NCBI RefSeq assembly: GCF_030440425.1
Contig: NZ_CP098023.1
Location: 4,370,602 to 4,434,601 of the forward strand
Source: Microbulbifer sp. MI-G
Lineage (GTDB): Bacteria > Pseudomonadota > Gammaproteobacteria > Pseudomonadales > Cellvibrionaceae
Direction: 5' to 3'
Length of the DNA: 64,000 nt
In this document: one piece after another, positions 1-10,082 of the stretch
Position numbering within the stretch: position 1 is the stretch's first letter
How the letters are laid out: each line of letters begins with the position of its first letter
The notes under the pieces: generated by a model
Database searches by the model: none
The model's input: the letters and a program-made list of their open reading frames with translations, nothing else
Told to the model about the DNA's origin: nothing
Position numbers and translations under genes: made by a program

Positions 1-28
1 GCTGCGTACCCGCGGCGAGAAAGTGTAA
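1..28 (+). CDS. rpmB: 50S ribosomal protein L28, C-terminal end (partial)
   Basis: Only the last eight codons and the TAA stop are inside the window. They read LRTRGEKV, the usual end of bacterial L28, a structural protein of the large ribosomal subunit. The gene lies 36 bp before rpmG, matching the rpmB-rpmG operon common in gammaproteobacteria. The call rests on this short tail plus context. Confidence 0.8.
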
Positions 29-64
29 CGGCTGTAGCCCAACAAACCGATTGGAGAGAGAGCA

Positions 65-220
65 ATGCGCGAGAAGATCCGCCTGAATTCCAGCGCCGGT
101 ACCGGCCACTTTTATACGACTACCAAGAACAAACGCAACATGCCTGAGAAAATGGAGATCAAAAAGTACGATCCCGTTGTACGCAAGCATGTTATGTACA
201 AGGAAGGCAAAATCAAGTGA
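65..220 (+). CDS. rpmG: 50S ribosomal protein L33
   Basis: This 51-residue basic protein contains [16 protein letters not shown] and ends in YKEGKIK, diagnostic of L33. It is the zinc-free type: no CXXC pairs are present. The ATG follows a GGAGAGAGAG ribosome-binding stretch. It is cotranscribed with rpmB and followed by an intrinsic terminator. The length is slightly shorter than the 55-residue Escherichia coli protein because the first residues are missing. Confidence 0.95.
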   Translation: MREKIRLNSSAGTGHFYTTTKNKRNMPEKMEIKKYDPVVRKHVMYKEGKIK

Positions 221-240
221 CTGCCACTTGCTTAGCCTGT

Positions 241-270
241 AAAAAGCCCGGCGAGCCACCGGGTTTTTTT
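241..270 (+). terminator. Intrinsic terminator of rpmB-rpmG
   Basis: A CCCGG/CCGGG stem (247-251 with 259-263), flanked by an A run and followed by seven T residues, lies 20 bp after the rpmG stop. It would end the ribosomal protein operon before mutM. Confidence 0.85.
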
Positions 271-319
271 GTATCTGCGGATTCGATGCGGCGGCCCTGA
301 GGGTCCGCAAAATCAGACA

Positions 320-1135
320 ATGCCAGAACTGCCGGAAGTAGAAACCACGCGTTTGGGTCTGCAGTCCCACCTGGAGGGCCGCCGGATACGCTCTGCCAAG
401 GTGCGCCAGCCCCACCTGCGCTGGCCGGTGGAGCCAGATTTAGTACGCCATATCCGCGGTGCCCGGATACATCGCCTGACACGTCGCGCCAAGTATCTCC
501 TGGTGTACACCGATACGGGCTGTGCCATCTGGCACCTGGGGATGTCCGGCAGCCTGCGTATGGTGGAGGCCGGCACTGAGCCTGAAAAACACGACCATAT
601 CGACTGGGGGCTCGACAGTGGCTGGTTACTGCGCTACCGGGACCCGCGCCGCTTTGGTGCGCTGCTGTGGACTTCCGGCGACCCCCTCACCCACAAACTG
701 CTCAGAAACCTGGGTCCGGAGCCCCTCTCTGGCAAATTTAACGAGGACTATCTGTTCTCGGTCTCCCGCAAGCGCCGGCAGCCGGTGAAAACACTCATTA
801 TGGATGGGCATATTGTTGTGGGTGTCGGCAATATCTACGCCAGTGAATCCCTGTTTCTTGCCGGTATCCGCCCGGACCGGGAGGCGGGTTCTATCTCCAA
901 GGCCCGCTATGGGCGCCTCGTGGAGGCGATCAAGCAGGTGTTGCAGCGGGCAATCACCCGGGGAGGAACTACCCTGAGGGACTTCATCGGGGGGGATGGA
1001 AAACCGGGTTACTTCGCCCAGGAACTCAATGTCTATGGCCGTGCGGGGGCGCCCTGCCCAACCTGCACCCGCCCCCTGAGCGACAGGGTTTTGGGGCAGC
1101 GCAACACTTTTTTCTGCACCCGTTGCCAGCGCTGA
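320..1135 (+). CDS. mutM: Formamidopyrimidine-DNA glycosylase (Fpg)
   Basis: This base-excision repair enzyme removes 8-oxoguanine and formamidopyrimidines and nicks the abasic site. The start is fixed by the obligatory [11 protein letters not shown] terminus, because Pro2 is the catalytic nucleophile and Glu3 assists; an upstream in-frame extension is therefore excluded. The 271-residue length is normal. The C terminus carries the CX2C...CX2C zinc finger (CPTC and CTRC) that binds DNA. It lies alone after the rpmG terminator. Confidence 0.96.
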   Translation: MPELPEVETTRLGLQSHLEGRRIRSAKVRQPHLRWPVEPDLVRHIRGARIHRLTRRAKYLLVYTDTGCAIWHLGMSGSLRMVEAGTEPEKHDHIDWGLDSGWLLRYRDPRRFGALLWTSGDPLTHKLLRNLGPEPLSGKFNEDYLFSVSRKRRQPVKTLIMDGHIVVGVGNIYASESLFLAGIRPDREAGSISKARYGRLVEAIKQVLQRAITRGGTTLRDFIGGDGKPGYFAQELNVYGRAGAPCPTCTRPLSDRVLGQRNTFFCTRCQR

Positions 1136-1216
1136 CTGGCCAGCCCCTGCGCAGACAGCCGGGATCGGCAATACTACTATCAACAGGAGTGCCGGCTGCG
1201 GAGATAGCCCGTGGTA

Positions 1217-1369
1217 ATGATGTTGCCTTTCCTCACGGTTCTGATAGCCATCTGGTTTCTATGGAAAGGCCGCCGGTGTGCGGTGATCGGCTGGTGGCTG
1301 GCGACCTTGCTGATTTATATCGCCTGGTGTGCTTATCACATGACCGAGGTATTGGGCCTCTCCTTCTAG
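1217..1369 (+). CDS. Small membrane protein, DUF5993 family
   Basis: This 50-residue ORF starts with MMLPFLTVLIA and has two predicted membrane segments separated by a short KGRR loop, ending in LGLSF. The layout matches the small DUF5993 proteins that I recall next to one class of dsbB genes. It ends 13 bp before dsbB, whose ribosome-binding site overlaps its stop, so the two are surely cotranscribed. A role as accessory subunit of the disulfide-forming DsbB is inference. It is easily missed because of its size. Confidence 0.75.
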   Translation: MMLPFLTVLIAIWFLWKGRRCAVIGWWLATLLIYIAWCAYHMTEVLGLSF

Positions 1370-1382
1370 GAGCGGTGGTGGT

Positions 1383-1934
1383 ATGGCGTGTACAGTGCGA
1401 AGACTCGATACCCTGACCCTGCTGGCCGTCACCATCGCGTTGTGGTTTGCCATTGCCGTGGAGGTATTCCTGCACCAACTGCCCTGCCCCCTGTGCCTGC
1501 TGCAGCGTGTCGCATTTACTATGGTGGGTATCGGCCTGTTATTAAACTTGCGCTTCGGTGTGTGCCCCATGCACTACGGAGTGGTCATACTATCGAGCCT
1601 CGCCGGACTGGCTGTGGCTGCGCGTCAAGTACTGCTGCATATCCTGCCGGGTAATCCTGGCTTTGGCAGTCCTTTTCTCGGCCTGCACTTGTATACCTGG
1701 GCTGCTATTGCTTTCTTTGCCCTGTTGGCCTACAGCGGGACTGCTCTGATGCTGGCCTTTGCCCGGCAAAACGGTACCCCGCGCCGGTTCAGTTTCCCAG
1801 AGAAATGTGTCGCGACGGCGTTTTTCGCCATTGCTCTGATCAACCTGATCAGTACTGTTCTTGAGTGTGGCCCGGGCCCCTGCACCAGTCACTCCTTTGG
1901 TTATCACTGGTTCAGGCCCTGGCTCGGTGAATGA
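1383..1934 (+). CDS. dsbB: Disulfide bond formation protein B (DsbB family)
   Basis: This inner-membrane quinone reductase reoxidises periplasmic thiol oxidases. The 183-residue protein has four hydrophobic segments. The first periplasmic loop contains the redox motif CPLC followed by LLQR, and the second cysteine pair is in the segment ECGPGPC near the C terminus. It also has HYGVV and GLHLYTW segments typical of the DsbB class paired with DUF5993. The ATG has an AGGAG site 9 bp upstream. No dsbA is adjacent. Confidence 0.9.
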   Translation: MACTVRRLDTLTLLAVTIALWFAIAVEVFLHQLPCPLCLLQRVAFTMVGIGLLLNLRFGVCPMHYGVVILSSLAGLAVAARQVLLHILPGNPGFGSPFLGLHLYTWAAIAFFALLAYSGTALMLAFARQNGTPRRFSFPEKCVATAFFAIALINLISTVLECGPGPCTSHSFGYHWFRPWLGE

Positions 1935-2164
1935 GCCCGGTAATCTAATCGGCTGTCGGGTTAACCGCCAGGTGCTTTCCCTTCCTATAATTTTTCTGTT
2001 GATGGTTGAAGTGTAAGTGGTGGGAAAATTGCTGTTTAACTATCAATGAGTGAGTTGATTTTTTATATCGAAAAAATCTGTACAGAATGTATTGCTGTGC
2101 TATCGATAGAAATCTCAAGTTCATACCGGTAAAGATTCTTCTCACCTGGGAAAGGGGAGATAAC

Positions 2165-3823
2165 ATGATACGTCTGGCCTGGGTTTTAGCGGGTTTTCTT
2201 TTGCTCTCCTGTGAGCGGGCAGACTCAGTGGGGGTATCAATATCTGCCCCAGCCGACCTGGTGATCAAAAATGCGCATATTTACACTGTGGACAGGGAGC
2301 GTTCCATCGCTTCGGCGATGGCTGTCCGGGGTGGACGCATTATCTACATTGGCAGTGGCCGGAAAGTAGAAAACCATATCGGACCACAAACGAAAATCGA
2401 AGACCTGCATGGAGGGTTTATTTTACCGGGATTCATACAGGGTATAACTATTCGGGGAGCAATCTCCGGTATCAATCTTTTCTCTGGAAACTCTATAGAG
2501 GATTATCGTCGTTCCGTGGAAAGATTCATCGCGGAAAATCCGAATCAACAGGTGATTGTTGGCATGGGTTGGCGTCCGCAGGTTTTTTCCTCACGCAGGC
2601 CCCATAAAGAGATGCTGGACCAGATCAACGACCTGATTCCGATCATCCTGTTTTCTGCCGATAGTGCCAGCATTTGGACAAATTCTGAGGGGCTGGCGGC
2701 TGCAGGTATCGATAACGATACAGAGAATCCCGAAGGTGGTTTGATTGTGAAGGATGAAGATGGCATGGCTGTCGGCTTACTGCAAGGGCGTGGTGCAACT
2801 GCACTTTTGCAGAAGTTGATACCGGAAGGCCACACCACAGACTATCGAGAAGCTATTTTGCGGGTCCAGAAACTGGTGCCAAGTCAGGGAGTGACAACGG
2901 TTTATGAAGTCGGGATACCCCCAAGGAGCGATAGGGAACAATTAGCGGATATGGACACCTTATCCGGGCTCAGTCCTTTGGATCTGCGACTAAGGACCGC
3001 ATTTACCGTTTCTTCGGAAATTACCGAGGCACAGCTAAAGGAGTTGCAAGGGCTTGCAAAACACTATGCCAGTGAAGATTTCCAGATAGGCTCGGTGCGT
3101 GTTTCTGCACTGGAGCATCAGACAACTTCCACCGGCATGCACGCGGCTGTAAAGCCGGTAGAGATTGATAACATGACCCGATTGCTTCAGCGGGCAAACA
3201 GGCAAAGTTTCCCGGTACAACTGTATGCGGGAGATCGGGCCAGCACCGAGCGGGCCCTGTCGGTCCTGCTGCAGTTAGGGGCGATCGCGGAGTACCGAAA
3301 TCAGCGCAACAGCATTCTGGGTGCCTCAATCACCAGTGTCGGGGAATTACAGCGGTTTGCACAGGACAACATTGTGGCGGTATTGCACCCTGGGCAGATT
3401 CCGTCAAAGCCTGTTCGCCCCGACAGGTCCGGGGCCGGGCGTTTTTTCCCCGAGGGGGTGACCCTGGTATCCGGCTATGCCTGGTTACCGGGCGGGCCGG
3501 ACACGCCACTGGCCGGTATACAATCCGGCGTTCGGCGCAGAATTCCACTAGCAGCGATGATAGAAACCTTTACCATTAACGGCGCCTTTGCCAACGGCTT
3601 AGAAGCAGAAACCGGCAGCCTGGAGAAGGGCAAATGGGCGGACTTTATTGTGTTGGACCGCAATCTCTTCCGTATTCCTGTGCAGGAAATCCACAGGGCC
3701 CGTGTCCTGCGCACCTATTACAAGGGAAAGCTGGTCCACGACAGTGGCAGCGCCCACCACCCGCTTTTCCCGGCAGATAAAAATTGCCAGGAGGGCTCTC
3801 AAAGGACAACCAGAGGGTGTTAG
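2165..3823 (+). CDS. Amidohydrolase-like lipoprotein (YtcJ-type) lacking metal ligands
   Basis: The protein has the fold signature of the YtcJ/amidohydrolase family: DLVIKNAHIYTVD at the N terminus, GGFILPGF after the first strands, and a C-terminal GSLEKGKWADFIVLD segment. The start chosen is the ATG after GGGGAG; it gives a lipoprotein signal with lipobox LLLSC. The family's metal sites look lost: the expected HXH after PGF is QGITIRG, the HAIGDRA motif is YAGDRA, and the RHRIEH-like site is RNSILGA. It may therefore be a non-catalytic paralogue. It converges on ggt, with a 4-bp overlap of stop codons. Confidence 0.82.
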   Translation: MIRLAWVLAGFLLLSCERADSVGVSISAPADLVIKNAHIYTVDRERSIASAMAVRGGRIIYIGSGRKVENHIGPQTKIEDLHGGFILPGFIQGITIRGAISGINLFSGNSIEDYRRSVERFIAENPNQQVIVGMGWRPQVFSSRRPHKEMLDQINDLIPIILFSADSASIWTNSEGLAAAGIDNDTENPEGGLIVKDEDGMAVGLLQGRGATALLQKLIPEGHTTDYREAILRVQKLVPSQGVTTVYEVGIPPRSDREQLADMDTLSGLSPLDLRLRTAFTVSSEITEAQLKELQGLAKHYASEDFQIGSVRVSALEHQTTSTGMHAAVKPVEIDNMTRLLQRANRQSFPVQLYAGDRASTERALSVLLQLGAIAEYRNQRNSILGASITSVGELQRFAQDNIVAVLHPGQIPSKPVRPDRSGAGRFFPEGVTLVSGYAWLPGGPDTPLAGIQSGVRRRIPLAAMIETFTINGAFANGLEAETGSLEKGKWADFIVLDRNLFRIPVQEIHRARVLRTYYKGKLVHDSGSAHHPLFPADKNCQEGSQRTTRGC

Positions 3824-5571
3824 TGCCCTTGGGCGCTGCCCTCCCGGCGGGGGTCAGCACCGCCATAGAGCTTGTTGTCTTTTAGCGCGATCGCGTGAAG
3901 GCCGCTGTTGAGGTTGCGCTCCACAACCCGGTGTCCACGCGCCTGCAGTTTCTCGACGGTATCCTCGCTGAAGAACCCCGGCTCCAGTTCCACACGCCGG
4001 CCGATAGCCGCGATGTTACCGGCGGCAATAGCGTCAGCGATGGGCATGTTCAGTCCCAGGTGATAGAGAATAGTGCGCGCAGTGTAGTCGATAATGCGGG
4101 AACCACCGGGCGAACCCACTAACAGGCGCATGCTGCCATCGGGGTTGAATACGATCGTAGGGGACATGGAAGAACGCGGCCGCTTGCGCGCCTGGATGCG
4201 GTTGGCCACCGACAGCCCGTCTGTATTTTTTGGGGTGAAGGAGAAGTCGGTCAACTGGTTATTCAGCAGGAACCCCTTCACAAACAGACGCGATCCAAAC
4301 CCGGTTTCGATACTGGTGGTCATACTGACCCCGTCGCCGTAACGGTCGACAATAACCAGATGGCTGGTATTGGGCAGTTCCGGCGATTGCGACCTACCGC
4401 GCTTTGAGGGTTGGCCGGTGGGATTGCCGGGCTTGGCCACGGTGGCACTGTCCGGATCGATCAGCGCTGCGCGCCTTTTCAGGTAGTGGGTGGAGACCAA
4501 CAGTGTACTGGGTACACTGACAAAATCGGGATCGGCGGCATAGGTGTTGCGGTCGGCAAATGCCAGCTCCGATGCCTCGACAAACAGGTGGGTAAGCTGA
4601 TCGCCGCCGGCTTCCAGGTCTTGCAGTGGAAACGCCTGCAATACACCCAGGATACCGCCCATGGTGGCGCCGCCCGAGGAGGGTGCATCGGCACTGCAGA
4701 CGCGGTACTGGAGAAATGGGAAGCACAGTGGCTGTCGTTCTTTTGCATGATATTTTGCCATATCCTCCAGGCTGAGCAGGCCCGGATTGATGGGGTCGTC
4801 CTGTACCGCCTGTACAATTGCCTCGGCGATCTCGCCCCGGTAAAAGGCATCGGCACCGCCCTTGGCGATGGTCCGCAGTGTTTGCGCGTACTCCGGATTT
4901 TTCAGCCGGTACCCTACCGGCAGTGGCTCGCCGTCACTATTGAAGAAGTAGTGGGTGATGGCGGGCCTGGCGGCCACCCTGGGTAATTTCAATAATAATT
5001 GGTGCAATCGCGGGGAAACCTCAAATCCGGATTCGGCCAACTGGATCGCCGGCTGGAACAGGGACGCCCAGGGCAATTTGCCGTCGTGCCGATGTGCCAG
5101 AGCCAGCATGCTGATCACGCCGGGCACACCCACGGAATAACCGCCGATCACTGCCTGCATAAAAGAGCGCGGTTTGCCATCGTGCATGAAATAGTGTTCG
5201 TTGACTGCTGCCGGTGCTGTCTCCCGCCCGTCGTAGTAGCGGAGTTTTTTCTGTTCGGCGTTGTAGCTGAGCATAAAGGCGCCGCCGCCGATGCCCGATG
5301 ACTGCGGTTCCACCAGTCCCAATACCATCTGTGCGGCGATGGCTGCATCTACGGCGGTACCACCGCGCGCAAGGATCTGTTCAGCGGCGCGACTGGCGTA
5401 GGGGTTGGCGGTAACGGCCATATAGGTTCCGGCAGTAGCGGATTTGATGGCGCTGCGACCGGTATCAATTTCCGGTTGCGGCTCGTCGGCAATGGCCGAA
5501 TTCAGAACAACGGCGAAGGCGAAGAGAAGGTGGCGCACGAGACACTCCGCGGACTGTGGAAAAACCCGCAT
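3820..5571 (-). CDS. ggt: Gamma-glutamyltransferase
   Basis: This periplasmic N-terminal nucleophile hydrolase cleaves or transfers the gamma-glutamyl group of glutathione. The 583-residue precursor has an N-terminal signal peptide (hydrophobic stretch about 12-28). Processing would expose Thr402 in the sequence NTSHLVIVD, giving the large and small subunits. SSGIGGGAFM and GSPGGSRI motifs are present. It starts 30 bp after coaD on the same strand, so rsmD-coaD-ggt may be one transcript. Confidence 0.94.
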   Translation of the reverse strand: MRVFPQSAECLVRHLLFAFAVVLNSAIADEPQPEIDTGRSAIKSATAGTYMAVTANPYASRAAEQILARGGTAVDAAIAAQMVLGLVEPQSSGIGGGAFMLSYNAEQKKLRYYDGRETAPAAVNEHYFMHDGKPRSFMQAVIGGYSVGVPGVISMLALAHRHDGKLPWASLFQPAIQLAESGFEVSPRLHQLLLKLPRVAARPAITHYFFNSDGEPLPVGYRLKNPEYAQTLRTIAKGGADAFYRGEIAEAIVQAVQDDPINPGLLSLEDMAKYHAKERQPLCFPFLQYRVCSADAPSSGGATMGGILGVLQAFPLQDLEAGGDQLTHLFVEASELAFADRNTYAADPDFVSVPSTLLVSTHYLKRRAALIDPDSATVAKPGNPTGQPSKRGRSQSPELPNTSHLVIVDRYGDGVSMTTSIETGFGSRLFVKGFLLNNQLTDFSFTPKNTDGLSVANRIQARKRPRSSMSPTIVFNPDGSMRLLVGSPGGSRIIDYTARTILYHLGLNMPIADAIAAGNIAAIGRRVELEPGFFSEDTVEKLQARGHRVVERNLNSGLHAIALKDNKLYGGADPRREGSAQGH

Positions 5572-5601
5572 GAGTGTATCAGAAATTCCCCTGAGTCCGG
5601 G

Positions 5602-6138
<537 letters not shown>

Positions 6139-6176
6139 TCAAAAAGGAATACGCCTGGCGGGTGCGCCCCGCCCCT

Positions 6177-6776
6177 CTAGGGACCGGCAGAACAGGATGG
6201 CGCGCAGTGATATAGGCGCATACACACTTGCCCGGTGGCTTTCTCCCTGCCCAGTTGCCAGTGTGGTGGAATCGGGAGCGCGGTATTGCGTGGTGTCTCC
6301 ACATAGACCAGCGCTTCTTGCGCGAGGTGGTTTTCCAGCGCATTGAAACTCTCCTGCCAGAGATTCCCGGCAAATGGTGGGTCGACAAAGACGATATCGT
6401 ACTTTTTACTGGTGCCTGCCAGGAAATCGTGCGCACTGCAGTTATACACCTGGGCACCGAAAGCCCCTACTAATTGCAGTTGTTCTTTCAGGGTGCGCAC
6501 TGCTTGTGTGTTCAACTCGACAAAGTCCACCGAGGTGGCGCCGCGGGACAGTGCCTCCAGCCCCAGGGCACCCGAGCCCGCGAACAGGTCCAGGCAGTGC
6601 GTGCCGGGCAGGTAACATTGCAACCAATTAAACAGGGTTTCGCGCAGCCGGTCGCCGGTGGGCCTCAGCCCCGCCACCGCAGCGAACTGCAACTTGCGCC
6701 CGCGCCACCGTCCACCGATGATGCGCAGCTGCGAGCGGGGTGGCGGGGCTGAACGGTGCGATGAATTTCTGGCCAA
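6177..6776 (-). CDS. rsmD: 16S rRNA (guanine(966)-N(2))-methyltransferase
   Basis: This S-adenosylmethionine-dependent enzyme methylates G966 of 16S rRNA. The protein has RIIGGRWRGRKL near the N terminus, the SAM-binding LDLFAGSGALGLEALSRGA motif and the catalytic VDPPF motif. No ATG fits; the best start is a TTG with an AGAG stretch just upstream, giving 199 residues, the family length. The reading frame stays open far upstream across ftsY, but that part is not homologous. It is divergent from ftsY with about 73 bp between them. Confidence 0.92.
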   Translation of the reverse strand: MARNSSHRSAPPPRSQLRIIGGRWRGRKLQFAAVAGLRPTGDRLRETLFNWLQCYLPGTHCLDLFAGSGALGLEALSRGATSVDFVELNTQAVRTLKEQLQLVGAFGAQVYNCSAHDFLAGTSKKYDIVFVDPPFAGNLWQESFNALENHLAQEALVYVETPRNTALPIPPHWQLGREKATGQVCMRLYHCAPSCSAGP

Positions 6777-6849
6777 GGTCACTCTCTGCTGGGGGCTTAG
6801 CGATGCTAAGATTAGCGTCTTTCTGCAAGCGGTACATCCGGGTATAAGA

Positions 6850-8136
6850 ATGATCTTTGATTTCCTGCGCAAAAAGAAAAAGGGCACACCCGAACAAGGC
6901 GAGCCCCGGGAGGGACATGCAGAGGCCATCGCTGTGCCCGAAGAGACATTGCCCGAGAAGCAACCGTCGGCAATAAAAGCCTCCCCTGCGTCCGGGAAAG
7001 CGCGCACCACAACCGGGCAGGAGGCCTGCGAGGAGGAGCGGAACAGGGCAACGGAGGAACCGGTTCCGGCGGAACCCCCGCCGTCTGTTGCCGTGGAGCC
7101 GGAAAGCGCCGCTTCCGCAGCCGCCACAGATACCTGCCCGTCTCCCGCACCGGAGCCCCGATCCAGTCCCACAGCCTCCCTGCAGGAAAAACCGGCTCCA
7201 ATAGAAAAAGAGGGATTTTTTGCGCGTATTCGCCGGGGCCTCAGCCGCACCAGCAGCCAGTTTGCCGAAGGTATGGGCAACCTGTTTCTCGGCGCCAAGG
7301 AAATCGATGAAGATCTGCTGGAGGAGCTGGAAACCCAATTGCTGATGGCAGATGTGGGCGTCGAGGCCACCAGTGAGATTGTCGCGCGTCTTACCGAGCG
7401 GGTCTCCCGCCGCGAACTGGCCAATGGCGATGCACTCTACAAAGCACTGCAGCAGGAACTGTCCGAATTACTCGACAGCGTTGAAGCCCCCCTTGTGATA
7501 GATACCGGCAAAAAGCCCTATGTGATTCTGGTGGTCGGCGTCAACGGTGTTGGCAAAACCACCACGATAGGCAAGCTGGCACATCGCTTTCTCAACGAGG
7601 GCAGATCCGTCATGCTCGCCGCCGGCGACACCTTTCGCGCCGCTGCGGTGGAGCAGCTGCAAGCCTGGGGGCAGCGCCACCATGTGCCAGTGATTGCCCA
7701 GCACACCGGTGCAGACAGCGCCTCTGTTATATTCGATGCTGTGCAATCGGCTCAGGCCCGCGGTGTCGATGTGGTGATTGCAGATACCGCGGGGCGTCTG
7801 CACACTAAATCCAATCTTATGGAGGAACTGGCCAAGGTGCGTCGGGTGATGGGCAAGCTGGACCCCAGTGCTCCCCACGAGGTCCTGCTGGTGCTGGATG
7901 CCGGCACCGGCCAGAACGCCATCAACCAGGCCACCCAGTTCCGCCAGGCAGCGGGCGTTACCGGCCTGGTACTGACAAAACTGGACGGCACCGCCAAGGG
8001 CGGGGTGATCTTTGCCCTGGCGCGGCACTTCGGCATTCCCGTGCGCTTTATTGGGGTGGGCGAGCAGGCGGAAGACCTGCAGCCCTTCCGTGCCCGTGAA
8101 TTTGTCTCGGCACTTTTTAGTGGCGATGCGGCTTGA
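6850..8136 (+). CDS. ftsY: Signal recognition particle receptor FtsY
   Basis: This GTPase docks SRP-ribosome complexes at the membrane. The start MIFDFLRKKKKG gives 428 residues. The N-terminal ~130 residues form a Glu/Pro/Ala-rich acidic region, followed by the NG domain with G1 GVNGVGKTTT (about 230), DTAGR (about 310) and TKLDGTAKGG (about 375). It heads the ftsY-ftsE-ftsX-rpoH cluster typical of gammaproteobacteria. Confidence 0.97.
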   Translation: MIFDFLRKKKKGTPEQGEPREGHAEAIAVPEETLPEKQPSAIKASPASGKARTTTGQEACEEERNRATEEPVPAEPPPSVAVEPESAASAAATDTCPSPAPEPRSSPTASLQEKPAPIEKEGFFARIRRGLSRTSSQFAEGMGNLFLGAKEIDEDLLEELETQLLMADVGVEATSEIVARLTERVSRRELANGDALYKALQQELSELLDSVEAPLVIDTGKKPYVILVVGVNGVGKTTTIGKLAHRFLNEGRSVMLAAGDTFRAAAVEQLQAWGQRHHVPVIAQHTGADSASVIFDAVQSAQARGVDVVIADTAGRLHTKSNLMEELAKVRRVMGKLDPSAPHEVLLVLDAGTGQNAINQATQFRQAAGVTGLVLTKLDGTAKGGVIFALARHFGIPVRFIGVGEQAEDLQPFRAREFVSALFSGDAA

Positions 8137-8166
8137 TTACCCGCCCCTGCAGGGAGTAGCAAAACC

Positions 8167-8853
8167 GTGATCACCTTTGACCATGTGAACAAGCGCTATG
8201 CATCGGGGCAGGATGCCCTGGCGCGGGTGAGCCTGGAAATCCCCCGCGGCGATATGGTATTTCTCACCGGGCATTCCGGTGCCGGTAAAAGTACCCTGCT
8301 CAGACTGCTCACCGCCATTGAGCGCCCCACCAAGGGTACAATTCTGGTGGCCGGGCAAAACCTCAACCGCCTGCGCAATCACCAAATCCCCTATTATCGA
8401 CGAAATCTGGGGATTGTGTTCCAGAACCACCAATTGCTGTCCGATCGCAGCGTCTTCGACAATATCGCCCTGCCCCTGGCCGTCACCGGTTGTAACAGGC
8501 GCGAGGTGGGCCGCCGGGTGCGCGCCGCACTGGATAAAGTGGGGCTGCTGCACAAGGAAAAGCAGAACCCCATGGTACTCTCCGGGGGAGAGCAGCAGCG
8601 CGTGGGTATTGCCCGTGCTGTGGTAAATAAGCCGGCAATCCTGGTGGCGGACGAGCCCACCGGTAATCTGGACTCACAGCTCTCGCGGGAAATCATGCAG
8701 TTGTTTGCTGATTTCAATGCTGTGGGCGTCACTGTGCTGGTGGCCAGCCATGATCTGGAACTGGTCGCACAGATGTGCCAGCGGGTGCTGACTCTGCAGG
8801 AGGGCCAGTTGATTTACGACGGGGTTCCAAACCGTGAAGTACTCCCAACCTAG
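8167..8853 (+). CDS. ftsE: Cell division ATP-binding protein FtsE
   Basis: This ABC-type ATPase acts with FtsX at the septum to control peptidoglycan hydrolases. The 228-residue protein has Walker A GHSGAGKST, signature LSGGEQQRV and Walker B ILVADEPTGNLD. The start is GTG (MITFDHVNKRY). The end overlaps ftsX by 20 bp, indicating translational coupling. Confidence 0.97.
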   Translation: MITFDHVNKRYASGQDALARVSLEIPRGDMVFLTGHSGAGKSTLLRLLTAIERPTKGTILVAGQNLNRLRNHQIPYYRRNLGIVFQNHQLLSDRSVFDNIALPLAVTGCNRREVGRRVRAALDKVGLLHKEKQNPMVLSGGEQQRVGIARAVVNKPAILVADEPTGNLDSQLSREIMQLFADFNAVGVTVLVASHDLELVAQMCQRVLTLQEGQLIYDGVPNREVLPT

Positions 8854-9859
8854 GGCGGCGCAGATACAGCGCCGCAACAAAGCCGCCACTGAAAAGCGCA
8901 CACGCGGCTCTGGAGCCGTGGTTGCGCGCACCGGATTTGGCGACCTGTGGCGCAGCTGGCTCTGCCACCACCGCGAGATGGCGGTGGAATCCCTGCGCCG
9001 CTTCTTTGCCACACCCATGGCCAGCACTTTGACAGCTCTGGTGATTGCTATCGCCCTGGCACTGCCCGCTGCCTTGCAGCTGGGCTTGCTGAACTTTCAG
9101 CGTGCAGTGGCCGGCTGGGATGGACAGCCGCAAATCTCGGTGTTTCTGCACAAAGGGGCAAAAGAGGAGGCAGTGCGGTCTTATGCCGAAAAACTGCGCG
9201 AAAGCCCGGCCGTTGCCGAGGTAACTTATATCTCCCCGGAGGCGGCTTTAGCCGAGTTCGAGCGGGGCTCGGGGTTTGGTGAGGTGCTGGCAGGTCTCGA
9301 CGCCAACCCGCTGCCGGCGGTGCTGCTGCTGCGTCCGCGAGATATACAGAATAGCGATAAGCTGCGGGCGCTGGTGGAAACCCTGAGCGCGCAGGCACTG
9401 ACCGATTCCGTGGTGCTGGACCTGGCCTGGGTGCAACGCCTCACCCAACTGACCCAACTGGGGCAGCGTCTCTCTGCGGGGCTCGCAGTACTGTTGTCAC
9501 TGGGGGTGATGCTGATCGTGATCAATACCATTCGCCTGCATATCGAGAACCGCCGCGAGGAGATACGGGTGGTGAAGCTGGTGGGCGGTACCAACGCCTT
9601 CGTGCGTCGCCCTTTCCTTTACAGCGGTCTCTGCTATGGTCTGGCCGGTGGCCTGCTGGCCTGGCTGTTGCTCCTCACCGGCGTGCTGCTGCTGTCGGGG
9701 CCGGTTGCCGGGCTGGCCTCCAGTTACGACAGCATCTACACCCTGGCCGGCCCCGGTCTCAGTTACCTCCTGGGGCTGACTGCCGGTGCCGCCCTGTTGG
9801 GATTGCTGGGTGCCTGGCTGGCAGCCAGCCGGCATATCCGAGCGATAGAACCGTGCTGA
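8834..9859 (+). CDS. ftsX: Cell division protein FtsX
   Basis: This membrane partner of FtsE passes a signal through the inner membrane to periplasmic amidase activators. The 341 residues contain one membrane segment near 65-85, a periplasmic loop with the FtsX extracellular domain, and three more membrane segments in the C-terminal FtsX/MacB-like domain. It begins inside ftsE. The first ~40 basic residues are cytoplasmic. Confidence 0.95.
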   Translation: MKYSQPRAAQIQRRNKAATEKRTRGSGAVVARTGFGDLWRSWLCHHREMAVESLRRFFATPMASTLTALVIAIALALPAALQLGLLNFQRAVAGWDGQPQISVFLHKGAKEEAVRSYAEKLRESPAVAEVTYISPEAALAEFERGSGFGEVLAGLDANPLPAVLLLRPRDIQNSDKLRALVETLSAQALTDSVVLDLAWVQRLTQLTQLGQRLSAGLAVLLSLGVMLIVINTIRLHIENRREEIRVVKLVGGTNAFVRRPFLYSGLCYGLAGGLLAWLLLLTGVLLLSGPVAGLASSYDSIYTLAGPGLSYLLGLTAGAALLGLLGAWLAASRHIRAIEPC

Positions 9860-10082
9860 CTTTTTGGTCAGATCAAGAAGCGTAAAGCCGCTCCGGCGCA
9901 GGGAACCTGTGGCGCCAGCCGCTTCTCTAATGATCCACAATACATCCGCATACGACGTGTGGCGGCGGGCTTTCTCATCCACCGGTGCAAATGCTACACT
10001 GGGCCCTGCTTGCCAGCGGATACCGTATCCGGCGGCAGCGGCCGGTAGGACCGGCCGACGAATAATGAGAGGAGAAATCTGA

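Noticed and set aside
6628..7424. Long minus-strand frames antisense to the start of ftsY (236 and 415 codons)
   Set aside because: They mirror the Glu/Pro/Ala-rich N-terminal region of ftsY; only the rsmD part (6177-6776) has homology.
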